From: Lantana camara
Lineage: Eukaryota; Streptophyta; Magnoliopsida; Lamiales; Verbenaceae
Direction of reading: 5' to 3'
Assembly: GCA_037501455.1 (NCBI GenBank)
Contig: CM074856.1
Coordinates: forward strand, 19,861,001-19,925,000
Length of the DNA stretch: 64,000 bases
The first letter of the stretch is position 1. Each line of letters begins with the position of its first letter. Of the stretch, positions 34,129 through 46,952 are shown in pieces. A program made the translations under genes and the position numbers. The notes beneath the pieces are model-generated. The model had not been told where the DNA came from and ran no database searches. It saw only the letters and a list, made by a program, of their open reading frames with translations.

Positions 34129-35904
34129 GTTTTCCTGATGAGGAAGGGGCATTTGGTCGAAGCTGGCATGGTGATTGGGCAAAAGCTATGCTGGTTCAAC
34201 TTTGGTATGCTCTCCCTTCGACCTAGCCCCTATTCATGCAGGTCCTTATTTTCTTTGTTTTTTCTTATTTTTTTTTTATCTACCTAATTGATGTAATCTT
34301 TGATTTGTAGACTTGAGAATATTGAGGATGAGTCGCTTAAAGAAGATCCAACAAAAGGGAAAAAACAAGGATGTTCCTCCCGCCAATGAATCTCCTCTCG
34401 ATGGGGTGATATAATCAATCTAAGAATGCCTTCCTCGATCCTAGGTCATGTATCAACAGGCAGGAGTTTGATAGAATACACCTACCTAGCAATTGATTCC
34501 TCAGCCATCCTCCGCGGCCCCTGAGGCCCAAGCAGTAGCAAAATCTGTACAAGTCTGTTCCTTGAGCTCAGTCCAACTTTCGGCTTTCAAATACAGAGTA
34601 TGTAATTAATTTAGACCATTTGGACATCTATTTTGACCCATAATTTGACGGTTACAATCTCCTCCCCAGGAACAACCTCGATCAGGCAAAATGATTCTGA
34701 AACGTAAGCACGACAATCGAGAGGTCACGACCAAACTGTGGTCGGACTCTGAAGATTCTGATGAGGAGGGCTAAGTGTTGAACTTTCCCCACATCGAGGA
34801 GCCTCAATAGCTAGGCGGGCTCGAGCTCAAGAAGGGGAATGGTTCGAAGAAGGCTCTTGGTGTTGGAAAACCGAAAATTGAACTACTCAGTGCCATGTTC
34901 GATACAGGCTATATCATCAAGGAGCAGAGAACCTTGTATCGAAGGCCCTTCAACCACCTTTGCGGCATGTTCAGCGTCAGAATCTTCGCAGTGAGTTTTT
35001 CATTTTTCTTGCTTGTTTGGTGGTTTTTTTTTTTTTTTTTTTGTCGAACTGATCAAATTGATCTATCTCTAGAAGTGATTGCCCACGACTATAAGCACAT
35101 TCCAGCAAATGGACGTGTACAAGGCTGGGAAAACCAAGTATAAAGACAAGTACAAGGAAGCCAAGGGAGAGTTAATCGCTCAGACTACTCGATGCGACCA
35201 CGTTACAAGGGGAGGTCGAGAATCCAGGTCGAGAGAAAAGGTAAAAGGTAGAGGAAAAAGAGACCATGGACGTCCAATTCAAGAGTGTTTTGAAGGAGAT
35301 CGAACACCTTAAGACTCAGCACGCACTTGACCTGACTTTATTGCAGAATGAGTGTGCTAAAGAGATGGAAAACGGGAAGAAGATAACTCGACAAGAGAGT
35401 TGATAAGAAGTTCTTGATTTGGCCCACAAGTGCATTAGAGATTTAGTCAAGACACTAAAAAAGGTCAAGGTTGAGATCAAGAGATATGCTATGAGGGAGC
35501 TCATCGAGGGCCCATTTTTTACTGAAGCTAATATTACTATGAGCATGTCAGACATCGAAGCTAGATTCAAACTGGTTGTTAATCAGATCAAGGCCAAAGG
35601 CTTGTTCCTTCAGGGATTTAATGTTGAATCAATCGATTATACTATGGACTACCCATATAGATCCCGCCAACACTGAAGATGAAGAAGAAAATGTGTTAAT
35701 CCATTGGCCAACGTTCAAGTATGGCTTTTTGATCGAGATGGCCGAAGAGACAAGAAGCAGGTCCATTGCGAACTTCCTCAGCCTATTGACTTAATCACAT
35801 TCTTCCTCCACTTCGACTCGACCTTGGGAAATAATTCGTTCCAAAGGAGTCCGGTTGATAAGAATCAACTCAACAACCCCCTAGGTCGACCTCTGCTCTA
35901 AATG

Positions 35905-36235
35905 TTTGAAAATTCGACCTATCTGGCCGAGATGTGGCCAGTTGAACAATCTTTACTTCTGTTTTGTTCTTAGAATAATTAATTCGACCTACTGGTCGGG
36001 GTGTGGACAAGTGAATATTTTGTTTTATTTTTTGTATCAATACTTTTGGGAATATCGACTCACATTGCGGATAAGGTCGATATTCTTCTTGCTCTATTAA
36101 CAATTGACCCACATAGCGGGTGAGGCCGATTTTATTATTCAAGTGCATGACTTCCATTTTTTATTTATGTTTACGAATTTTTAAGAGAGGGGTTAACCCA
36201 CCTCTGGATTGAGGTCGATCTTCTCAGTTGTGCGC
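35905..36235. repeat. Diverged tandem repeats in element B after the antisense gene
   Basis: About five units, 70-90 bp apart, each contain a variant of AATTCGACCTA, a GGCGAGGTGTGG-like segment and GGTCGAT. The block occupies the same place as the 90-bp repeats of element A but the sequence differs. Confidence 0.55.
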
Positions 36236-36779
36236 AACTCCATACTTGTAGCTTTTTATCTTCCAAGTTTATGAGTTAATCATCTTAAGTACTCGTAGGT
36301 CGATAGTCCTTGCCGATCGATCTCATATCATTGGCATAGATCTGGCTCTCTGGGATCGATGCACATCCATCTCTCTGGGTGCTTGATTATGCAAGTTTTT
36401 AATTATGTAGAGCACTGATCAGTTATTATCAATCCTTGACTTAATTCCTTAGATGCATTTCTATATTCTAAGTTGATTTTCATTTGCTTTTGCATAATTA
36501 AGTTTTCAACTCTCTCTTGGATCACTGCTAATTGATCTCTTAGAGCTTAAATTTTTATAAGATCTTGGCAAACTTAGGTGGAGGGAGGCTCTCTTCCGCC
36601 CTTCGAGTATGATCGCAGATCGAATGAAAAGATTAGGAACTTTTATTTGATAATAAAGAGGTCAGATCTTGAAATTGATTCCGCCTTTCGAAACAAAATA
36701 CATGCGTGTTTGAACTGGAATAAACAATAAAGAGGTTGAATCTTTAATAGATTCCACCTCGATTACAAGTTTTCCAAAC
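36236..36779. other. Element B spacer between tandem repeats and integrase
   Basis: No coding frame or repeat structure is seen. Words such as GATTCCACCTC and GAACTTTTATTTGATAATAAAGAGG recur weakly near 36640-36760. Confidence 0.4.
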
Positions 36780-37964
36780 ATGAATTTCTTCAAATTGCGA
36801 TCATTCCATGGCCTTGGTAAAGGATATCCTGCCATGTCTTCTAGTTGATAGGCTGTGTTCTTGTCTCTCTTTGCTGTTTTGTAGGGGCCTTCCTAATTAG
36901 GCTTTAATTTTTCGACATGTTGTAGTACTTTAGCCTTTTTCAACACTAGATCCCCGATCTGGAACAATCGAGGTCGTACACGCTTGTTGTAGGATCAAGC
37001 TGCAGCGACCTTATACTATTTTAGCTTCTAATAGGTGCACTCTCTTTTTTTTTCAATCAGATCTAGATCATCTGCTCAATTTTCATTTTTTCTGTCGTGT
37101 AGATACTGAGTGATTCGAACTGTTTCGTGGAGTAGTTCCGATGGATTCATAGATTCGGACCTATTTACCAAAGAGAAAGGGGTTTTCCCTGTTGCAGTTC
37201 GTGGGGTATTTCGATATGCCCAAAGTACCCAATCGAGCTAGTATGTCCACGCCCCAACTTAGCATCGAGGCGGGTCTTCAAATTCTAGATTATTATCCTA
37301 TTATTGACTTCAGCTTAGTCGCTTGCTTGAGCATAGTCCACTGTGGTGAATATGAGGTTGATACCGAGGTCTTGGCAATAGCTTTTTGTGTTCTCAGTTT
37401 GAAACTGAGGCCCGTTGTCACAGATTAAGACCCTAGGCACCCGAAACTGGCAGATTATGTTCTTCCAGAGGAAATTCCTTATCACTGCGTCGGTTATCTT
37501 TGGAACTATTTCGGCTTCAAAACACTTGAAGAAGTACTCCATGGCGACAATCGTGAAGCATTTCCACCTGGGATCAAAAGGGAATGGACCTATCATATCG
37601 ATACCCCATTGATTGAATGACCAAGAAACATTAACCGCTATCATCTCCGTAGGGTGTTGATGTATCAAGTTTCCATGTTTCTGACATCATGGGCATTTCT
37701 TGGAATAGAGCTTTGCGTCCCGAACTAAAGTTAGCCAAAAGTAGCACCCCTCAGAACCTTTCGAGCTAGGACTCGATCTCCTAAGTGATTGCCACAACAT
37801 CCCCTATGAACTTCCTCTCGGGCATCTTGAGTCTGGCTAGGTCAAAAACATCACAATCGGGGTCCAGTGAAAGACATTTTGAACAATCTACCTTCTGCGT
37901 CAAGAATGTACCTTAGAGCTCGATACTTTACCCTTCTAGCTTCGGCTCGATTTTGCGGTATAGT
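36780..37964 (-). pseudogene. pol: Element B integrase, C-terminal side (broken)
   Basis: The minus strand encodes, from right to left: a piece like RVKYRALRYILDAEGRLFK (38042-37851, crossing the G junction only by its first bases), a decayed zinc finger, the core 37668-37315 with QWGIDMIGPFPFD and CDNGPQF, and a C-terminal domain near 37010-36780 that reads like GDLVLKKAKVLQHVEKLKPN followed by the PLPRPWN segment. Frameshifts and stops separate these parts. Element G cuts the gene at 37965; the upstream portion resumes at 46953. Confidence 0.8.
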
Positions 37965-40210
37965 TGTTGGTGTGGCGGGCCCGAAGCAGAGTGATGGTAC
38001 AGCGAAATATTTCAAAAAATTTTGCCATAACCTCGATATCAAAATATTTCCAAAATATTTTAATAAAGCAGCGAAAAAAATCGGGCAGCATAACTCTAAT
38101 ATATACAGGCATTGATAATTTTAAATCATCTAGCATATAATCACAATATGCAAATATTAATTTGGGCAACACAACGGTATTACCGTACTGTAAGAATGGC
38201 TATCAACGGCACTTTTCCAGCACCTCGATATTTTCTTGTGAAACCGGCAGAGCTTCCCCGCAATATCCCCGATTAAGAAATTGGAGTGTGGGCTCCGACA
38301 GTATTTCACTAAATACTTGAGAAAATATTTTTCAAGAAAAAGCATTTTTTCTGAAACTAGAAAATCCCTATTTTCTAATTAATTAAGTGGATTATATATT
38401 AATTATATAACCACCTAATTAAGTAATTAATTAATCCTTAATTAGGATTAATTAATCTTAGAGAGGGAGAGTGTCGAATGGCTTTGAAACTGCAAGAAAT
38501 AAAATGCCCAAAGCTGATGCTATAAAATGAAATAGGAAGGCCCTATTTATAGCCAAGAATGGAGGACCACGCGGATATTTTTCGATTTTAGATGTAGCGC
38601 CCAAGCTCCGTTGGCCAATCCAACACTGCCACGAGATAGATTGGCCTCCTAGGATTGCCGCGGCGCCGAGCACGCGCCAAACGGGCCACGCACACGCCCG
38701 CACGCGCCGCCCTTGTGGCGGCTGTGTGCTTGGCGCGTGTGAACCTCATGCAGGCACGAGCAGGTGCTATGTGTCCGGTCCGGCCGGTCCGGTAGACGGT
38801 TCAGCGGTTCAGACCGGTTCATCCATGAACCGGTCGGTTCGGGTGGTCTGAGCTCCGCCACGTGGCAATTCCTCGTTACGCCATGTGTCCGGGTCGGTCA
38901 AACCTTGACCGACCCTATCCGACCTATATCCGAACCCTTGACCCGTCAACTGCTTTTACCCGACCCGTTTTAGCTCCCATCTGAGCCGTTGACTCACGCC
39001 GGCGAGGCTCGGTCTCATCCGGTCACATGTCGCACACGGTGGCACCCAATCAGTACCACTTGGCGACTGACACGCTGACGTGGCGTGCCACGTCAGCTGC
39101 CACGTCAACACTTCCGCCACGTCATCAATTTTTTTTTCCCGAAAAAATTTTATTTTCTCCAAAATAAAATTTCGGGTATTTCCAACTCTTTGGAATTTAA
39201 TTTATTATCTCAAAATAAATTCCTTGGCTATTTTCAAACTCTTTGAAATTTTATTTCTCTCTCTCCTTTTAATATTTTCTCTTTGATCTTCGTTGGGGCT
39301 TGCGGGGGGACCTACAGGAATAATTAATCTTAGCTCCAAACGGGTCAATCTATTATCATCCCATGACAATAATTGATTACCATTTAACAATATTTAATTC
39401 CACTAAATAAATATTGTTGAACTCTAAAATTAATTAAATTATTCATGAATTTCTCGATCTAGAATAATTTTGCATTTTACTCCTCTGTACAGATATCCAT
39501 GAAAAATAAATCAAACTTCTTGATTCGCCTTAAGTTCAAATTCCCTGTATGTGCAATACATTCAACGTACAACTTCGGTGACGCACACACGAAGTACTTT
39601 GGCCAATGTTTTAATTCGAACTTTTTGCAAATCTATTTCAGGGATATCTTTAACCTTCCAGCAAGGCTACAGATTCCTCGATCAATATTTCTCTTTAGCA
39701 CATTTCATGCAATCACCGAATGTACAAAGTATTTTGGGCACCCCGTTACTGAGACCTCACTTCTGAGTACATCACAGTGATTAACACTACATGCCTAAAG
39801 TAAAAACACTGCCAGGATTAAGAGTCTAATGCTTACGAGATTTTGTTCATTTTAGATAGCAGTATAAAATAAACAATCTCAGTGGTCCAGTTCGATGTTT
39901 CCAATCTCATTGAAAATCATCAATGTGTTATAATTGGAAACTCCATTTCCCTATGATAAAAGACTAATCATCTTATATAACACATTATAGTCTTGATAAG
40001 AACATTTTCTTATCATACTGACTAGAACTTTAATAACACGTGATTTCTGGTATTTAAAGTCTTTTCCTATGAAACACATTTCATGTAAAAATACCATCAC
40101 ACGTAATTAATTATTAAATTTGTAAAATACTCATAAGTTGCTATAATTTCAGTTTTATTAATCCAAAATATTTACAATATAATTGGATTTTCAGGGCATT
40201 AATCCCAACA
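37965..40210 (-). repeat. 3' LTR of element G (full length)
   Basis: This 2246-bp copy includes a segment at about 38393-39013 missing from the other LTR. That segment has a minus-strand TATA (CTATAAATAG at 38543-38552) and an unusually GC-rich block at 38640-38960. Other parts match 45302-46947 closely. Confidence 0.92.
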
Positions 40211-40222
40211 ATCTTCCACTTA
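40211..40222 (-). other. Polypurine tract of element G
   Basis: AAGTGGAAGAT on the minus strand stands directly before the LTR start TGTTGGG. Confidence 0.7.
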
Positions 40223-40224
40223 CC

Positions 40225-43200
40225 CTAAATCCAATTGGCTACACATCTAAGGCCCATCCCTTCTACATGAGTGTCAAAACTCTTTTGTGCCAAAGTCTTA
40301 GTGAAGGGATCTGCTAGATTATTTACTGAGCCAATTTTCACCACTGCCACTTCTCCACGTTCCACATAATCACGTATAAAGTGAAACTTCCTCTGGATGT
40401 GCTTTACACGTTTATGACTTCGAGGTTCCTTGGAGTTGGCCACCGCTCCAGCATTGTCACAGTACAATGTGATCGGCGTAAGTCCGTCCTTGACGACTTC
40501 TAGATCCATTAGGAAATTCCGGAACCAATACGTTTCTTTGGCTGCTTCCGAGGCTGCCACGTATTCGGCTTCCATGGTGGAGTCAGCAATGCAAGTTTGC
40601 TTAATACTCCTCCAACTTACGGCTGCTCCTCCCAGAGTAAACACGTATCCAGACGTCGAACACCTAGAATCCAAATCAGATTGAAAATCCGAATCCGTGT
40701 ACCCTATAGGAATGAGCTCATCACTGCGATAGACAATCATATAATCCCGAGTCCTTCTCAAGTACTTCAATATATGCTTTACAGCTATCCAGTGTTGGGG
40801 TCCAGGGTTTGACTGATATCTGCTGACTAGACCTACAATATAACATAAATCTGGCCTAGTACATAACATGGCATACATGAGACTTCCGACTGCCGAAGCA
40901 TACGGAACATCTTTCATTTCTTCTGTCTCTTCTGGTTTCTTTGGACACTGATCCCGAGATAGATGAACTCCATGTCTGAAAGGTAATGAACCTTTCTTAG
41001 AATTAACCATATTATATCTTGCCAGCATCTTATCTATATATGCTGATTGTTATAAACGAATCATCTTATTCTTACGATCACGACAAAGTCTGATCCCTAG
41101 AATATAACTGGCTTCACCTAGGTCTTTCGTGTCAAACTAATTTGACAACCAAATCTTAATTGCTGACAATATTCCCGTATCATTCCCAATGAGCAGAATA
41201 TCGTCCACGTATAAAACTAAAAATGTTACAACACTATCATGATGTCTCTTGTACACACATGGTTCATCAGGTAATTATATGAATCCAAAGGATTTAATTG
41301 CCTCATTAAATCTGATGTTCCATTACCTAGACGCTTGCTTAAGACCATAAATAGATCTATCAAGCTTGCATACCATATGCTCCTGATTTTTGGCTATAAA
41401 GCCTTCAGGCTGAGCCATATATATTTCTTCTTGAAGGTGCCCGTTCAAGAAGGCAGTCTTTACATCCATTTGTCAAATCTCATAATCAAAATGAGCAGCA
41501 ATGGATAGGAGAATTCTTATGGACTTAAACATTGCTACAGGCGAGAAGGTTTCGTCATAATCGATACCTTCTTTCTGGGTATAACCCTTTGCCACAAGCC
41601 TTGCTTTAAAGGTCTCAACCTTTCCGTCCACTCCCCTTTTTCTTTTGTAGACCTATTTGCATCCAATAGGTTTAATGCCCTCAGGTGCCTCTACAAGTTC
41701 CCAGACTTTATTGGAATACATTGAATCTAATTCAGATTCCATGGCTCTGACCCAACCGTCAGCGTCTATATCCTTTATAGCTTCATCATATGTGACAGGA
41801 TCAGATACGTCAGATTCAACCACTTGGGTTAATCCTAGGTATCTGTCAGGTGCCCTGACAATCCTCCTACTACGACGACGCTGATGTGTACTCGTCCCTA
41901 CATCATATGTTGTATCTGGTACATCATATGTATCTAACACATTTTCAGTTACTACGGGTTCTTGGAATTCAGAATCTGATGTTGTCATTTCTTCTAACAC
42001 AATTTTTCTTCTACCCTTGTGGTCATTTACGAAATCATCTTCGAGATATTTAGCATTAGTGCTCACAAACACTTTGTGATCGCTCGGATCGTAAAATGTA
42101 CCACCTCTTGTTCCTATAGGATAACCTATGAACAAGCAAACATATGTTCTTGATTCCAACTTGTCAGGATCCTTCCTTAACAAATGAGCTGGGGTTCCCT
42201 ATATCCGAAGATAGGAGACACTGGGCTTTCGCCCTCGCCACAGTTCCATTGGTATTTTAGGAACCGACTTGGATGGAACAAGGTTTAATATATGTGCCGC
42301 CGTTTCGAGTGTAAAGCCCCAAAACGAACTTGGCAGAGTAGCATGACTCATCATAGATCTTACCATTTCCATCAGAGTTCTATTTCTCCTTTCTGCAACA
42401 CCGTTCTGCTGGGGTGTACCCGTTGCAGATAATTGGGATTTAATCCCATTTGCAGTGAGAAATTCTAGAAACTCTGTAGATAGATACTCACTACCATGTT
42501 CTGATCGAAGTGCTTTGATACGTTTTCCAGTTTGATTTTCAACTTCAGCCTTGAATTCTTTGAACTTTTCAAAAGATTCAGACTTATATCTCATCAAATA
42601 AACGTATCCGTATCTAGAGTAATCATCAGTAAAAGTGATGAAATACTCAAAACCTCCTCTTGCTTGAATACTCATAGGACCACACACATCCGTATGAATT
42701 AACTCAAGTAATTCTATGGCTCGATTACCTTTAGATTTAAAAGATCTCTTGGTCATTTTACCTTCCAAGCAGGATTCACAGACTATTAGTTCTGTTAAGT
42801 CCAAGGGACTCAACAATTCATCTGAAATTAGTCTTTGGATCCTTTTTGGATTAATATGACCAAGACGTAAATGTCACTTGTATGCCTCATTAGGCATAGG
42901 AGTTTTTCTTTTGGATGGTAAGTCAAGCGCAGTAGTGTTAAGTTCGGAATTAGGGTTTTTATCGGGGTATAACAAGAAAAGACCATATTTTACCGTGCCA
43001 CACCAAATAAACCTTTTATTTTGCTTAATCATAAAATTTTGTTCAAAACAAACATTGAAACCATTATTTATTAAACAACTCACAGAAATCAGATTTCTGA
43101 GAACACAAGGTACATACAGAATGTCTTTCAGTACCAAAACCCTATCACCAAAATACAAATTGACAGTCCCTACTGCTAGTACAGATATATTTGTATTATC

Positions 43201-44173
43201 TCCGAGCAGTAGCTGCATCTCACCATCTTCAAGCTTTCTCGTTAGCTTGAACCCCTGCAACGAATTGCAGATATGATTAGTTGAACCCGAGTCCACACAC
43301 CAGGAATCTGGTGGACTTCCAACTAAACATAATTCAATCAAACAAGATATCAATATACCTTGTCCAGATGGCTTAGCAGGAAGATTTGCTAAGTATTTTG
43401 GACAATTCCTCTTCCAGTGCCCATTTTCTCCGCAGTGGAAACATTTTTCCTTGCTAGGTTTACCCTTCTTCTTCTGAACCTTTTTCTTGGGATTGAGAAT
43501 CTTTCTCTTTCCCTTTTTCCACTTGCTAGCTTTTGAAGCCATGGAAGTCGATGCCTATGTTAGGAGAACAGTTCCCTTAGCTTTCATCACTCTCTCTGCC
43601 ACTTCAAGTTCGTTCATCAATTCAGGCAGAGAAAAATCCAATTTGTTCATAGAATAATTTTGCCTGAATGTGTCGAACGACTTTGGCAGAGAGCATAGGA
43701 TCATGTCCTGTTTGCTGAGATCATCAAATTTAGCACCAAGGCTTTCAATTTCGTTCAAGCAAGACATCATGTTCATAACATGATCCTGAACTCGATCTCT
43801 CAGACATCTTAGTAACTAACAGCCTTCTCATCAATTCGAGCCTCTTGGCTCGATTCTGTCCTCCAAACATTTGATGGAGATGATCCCTCATATTCCTAGC
43901 AGTTGACATTTCATGCATTTGATGCTTGAGAACATTGGAGACAGATGCCAGGATATAAGACCTAGCCAAATTGGACTTAATCCTATTGACATAAGTGTTT
44001 CTTATATCCTGATTTGCTGTAGTTTCCGATACCCCCGGACAAGGTTCAGTGAGCACTTGTTTCAGATTCTCATGACCAAACACGATGTCAAGATTCATTT
44101 TCCAGTCAGCATAGTTAGACCCTTCAAGCCTATTTTCCTTTAGGATCGATTGAAGCGGGCTAGCGGTCGTCAT
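40225..44173 (-). pseudogene. Element G Gag-Pol polyprotein (broken)
   Basis: The ATG at 44173 starts copia Gag (MTTASPLQSIL, then NYADWKMNLDIVF). A frameshift near 43760 leads to 43776-43555, then 43542-42874 with the CCHC knuckle CFHCGENGHWKRNC and the protease motif DSGSTNH. Integrase spans 42816-42199 (CESCLEGKMTKR, HTDVCGPM, DDYSRYGYVY, QQNGVAERRNRT) and continues to about 41900. RT follows at about 41800-41040 with [17 protein letters not shown] and YVDD, but it holds several stops. RNase H is 41028-40225 (TDSDFQSDLDSRCSTSGY, EAEYVAASEAAKE, HFIRDYVERGEV). All domains are recognisable, none is in an intact full frame, so it is a pseudogene. Confidence 0.92.
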
Positions 44174-45286
44174 TGTTTTAAAACTGAAATATTTTAAAAT
44201 AGTGTAAGTTATGATTTTGTATTTTACTTCTTTTGCGTCTAATCAATAAATGAAATCCACGTAAGCAGTTTTGGTTTACGCAATGGTGACTTAACTAACC
44301 GTAGTTGACTCCCCGGAAGCGAGGTAGAAAACCGCTTAGAAAAGCAAGAATTAATCTTAATTAACATGTCATCTAGGTAGCTCTTACCAAACTATGTTAA
44401 TTAACCACGTTAACCTTTGGCCTCTAAGTAAATGTGACATAGCTCCGAAGGGAGGTTAATAAATTACTTAGTAAAGCGTACACCATTACCTAGAAATTCG
44501 TATAAGTAGATCAAGCACTCCACGGAGGCGTGGTCGAGTTGACTTTTCCCGTACTTCATTCTATCCGTAGAAGTCTAATCTTGTATACTGCGAATATATA
44601 CCCGCCGAAGGGAGTAGTATATATCCACTATACTATAGACGGGTAATGGAGGCCGTGAGAATCCAACTCTTTTTATCTCGCTCCCACTTGAATTTTTAAA
44701 ATTTGTGGATTATCTTTGATTATTAAATAATCACTTTTGACGACTTATAATTATTGGAAGTAATTAATCTTAATTAATTTGCTCCCACTAGGATTATTAA
44801 ATAACCCTAATAATATTTTAAGGCTTTAATAACTCTTTATTAATTAGGCCAAGAAATATTAATCCAATTATGCATCGTATTTAATCTCTATTAAACATTA
44901 TTTATCTAATCACATTAAATAAAACATGCATAATTGAAACAATATAATATCTCATATTATCATGCCATTTTTAAAATTAAAAGCATGCTTGCAAATAATT
45001 ATCACATAATTATCACGCTTTAAAATTTTAATGGCCCTTTAAGTAAATATGTTATAAATTATCACATAATTTAAATCATATTTACTAATTCGACAATTAA
45101 CCAAAAAGATTATTTAAATCAATTCCCAGAAAATTACCATTCCACGCAAATTCCCAGGAAAGACTGGAGGGGTCACAATGGTCCCACTTAAAAACCAGCC
45201 TCCTTAGACAGAATTTACGTGCACAGTATCAGATTTAAAATTATGCATCTTATGCTTTATCAATGCGAGTATATAATCAGAGCCCC
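44174..45286 (-). other. Element G 5' untranslated leader
   Basis: This AT-rich leader between the primer site and the Gag start has no coding frame. It contains short repeats around AATTAATCTTAATTAA. Confidence 0.6.
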
Positions 45287-45298
45287 GCTCTGATACCA
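45287..45298 (-). other. Primer-binding site of element G
   Basis: The minus strand reads TGGTATCAGAGC three bases after the 5' LTR, complementary to initiator methionine tRNA. Confidence 0.92.
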
Positions 45299-45301
45299 GT
45301 T

Positions 45302-46947
45302 GTTGGTGTAGCGGGCCCGAAGCAGAGTGACGGTACAGCGGAATATTTCAAAAAACTTCGCCATAACCTCGTTATCAAAATATTTCCAAAATATTTTAAT
45401 AAAGCAGAGGAAAAAATCGGGCAGCATAACTCTAATATATACAGGAATTAATAATTTTGAATCATCTAGCATATAATCACAATATGCAAATATTAATTTG
45501 GGCAACACAACGGTATTACCATACTGCAAGAATGGCTATCAACAACACTTTTCCAGCACCTCGATATTTTCTCGTGAAACCGGCAGAGCTTCCCCGCAAT
45601 ATCCCCGATTGAGAAATTGGAGTGTGGGCTCCGGCAGTATTTCACTAAATACTTGAGAAAATATTTTTCAAGAAAAACCCTTTTTTCTAAAACTAGAAAA
45701 TCCCTATTTTCTAATTAATTAAGTGGATCTCATCCGGCCACGTGTCGCACACGGTGGCGCCCAGTCAACGCCACATGGCGACTGACACGCTGACGTGGCG
45801 TGCCACATCATCACTTCAGCCACATCATCAAAAAAAAAAAAAAATTTCGAAAAAATTTTATTTTCTCCAAAATAAAATTTTGGGTATTTCCAACTCTTTG
45901 GAATTTAATTTATTATCTCAAAATAAATTCCTTGGCTATTTTCAAACTCTTTGAAATTTTATTGCTCTCTCTCCTTTTAATATTTTCTCTTTGATCTTCG
46001 TTGGGGCTTGCGGGGGGACCTACGGGACTAATTAATCTTAGCTCCAAACGGGTCAATCTATTATCATCCCATGACAATAATTGATTACCGTTTAACAATA
46101 TTTAATTCCACTAAATAAATATTGTTGAACTCTAAAATTAATTAAATTATTCACGAATTTCTCGATCTAGAATAATTTTGCATTTTACTCCTCTGTACAG
46201 ATATCCATGAAAAATAAATCAATACTACTATCATTTATTTTTCACTTTCAATCTAAAATTTCTAGATTCGCCTTAAGTTCAAATTCCCTGTATGTGAAAC
46301 ACATTCAACATACAACTTCGGTGACGCACACACGAAGTACTTTGGCCAAAGTTTTAATTCGAACTTTTTGCAAATCTATTTCAGGGATATCTTTAACCTT
46401 CCAGCAAGGCTACATATTCCTCGATCAATATTTCTCTTTAGCGCATTTCAGGCAATCACCGAATGTACAAAGTATTTTGGCCACCCCGTTACCGAGACCT
46501 CACTTCTGAGTACATCACAGTGATTAACACTACATGCCTAAAGTAGAAACACTGTCAGGATTAAGAGTCCAATGCTTCCGAGATTTTGTTCATTTTAGAT
46601 AGCAGTATAAAATGAACAATCTCAGTGGTCCAGTTCGATGTTTCCAATCTCACTGAAAATCATCAATGTGTTATATTTGGAAACTCCATTTCCGTATGAC
46701 GAAAGACTAATCATCTTATATAACACATTATAGTCTTGATAAGAACACTTTCTTATCATACTGACTAGAACTCTAATGACACGTGATTCTGGTATTTAAA
46801 GTCTTTTCCTATGAAACACATTTCATATAAAAATACCATCACATTAATTATTAAATTTGTAAAATACTCATAACTTGCTATAATTTCAGTTTTATTAATC
46901 CAAAATATTTACAATATAATTGGATTTTCAGGGCATTAATCCCAACA
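45302..46947 (-). repeat. 5' LTR of element G (internally deleted)
   Basis: The 1646-bp copy lacks the promoter-bearing segment present in the left LTR. The junction is at about 45728, where GTGGAT meets CTCATCC. Outside the gap the two LTRs are very similar. Confidence 0.92.
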
Positions 46948-46952
46948 ATAGT

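Larger units (their letters stand above)
16980..35901 (+). pseudogene. Element B antisense ORF, interrupted by C, D and a TRIM
   Basis: This is the counterpart of the element A antisense gene and runs opposite to element B. Pieces are 16980-17138, 26923-27308, 33202-33529 and 34129-35901. Joined in thought, the piece ending PNSFTLMH at 27308 continues at 33205 with YVFIIMKCLGFEP. That is the same PF04195-like segment seen in element A, so the D insertion site is precise. Three GT-AG introns are visible: 34205-34310, 34598-34669 and 34991-35072. The last exons encode a lysine- and glutamate-rich, probably coiled-coil region and a C-terminal part near 35419-35676. Several stops and shifts remain, so it is a pseudogene. 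Its function is unknown. Confidence 0.7.
37965..46947 (-). mobile_element. Element G: Ty1/copia retrotransposon, both LTRs
   Basis: LTRs are 37965-40210 and 45302-46947. The 5-bp duplication ATAGT is exact at 37960-37964 and 46948-46952. On the minus strand the order is 5' LTR, tRNA-Met primer site, gag, protease, integrase, RT, RNase H, polypurine tract, 3' LTR: the copia order with integrase before RT. The LTR ends are TGTTGGGATT and CCAACA. The coding frames carry stops and frameshifts, and the 5' LTR has lost about 620 bp that includes the TATA box. It is inserted in the integrase region of element B. Confidence 0.95.

Noticed and set aside
38458..39162. Open frames on both strands in the copia LTR
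   Set aside because: They come from the GC-rich island of the LTR; the other LTR lacks them and no protein family is recognised.
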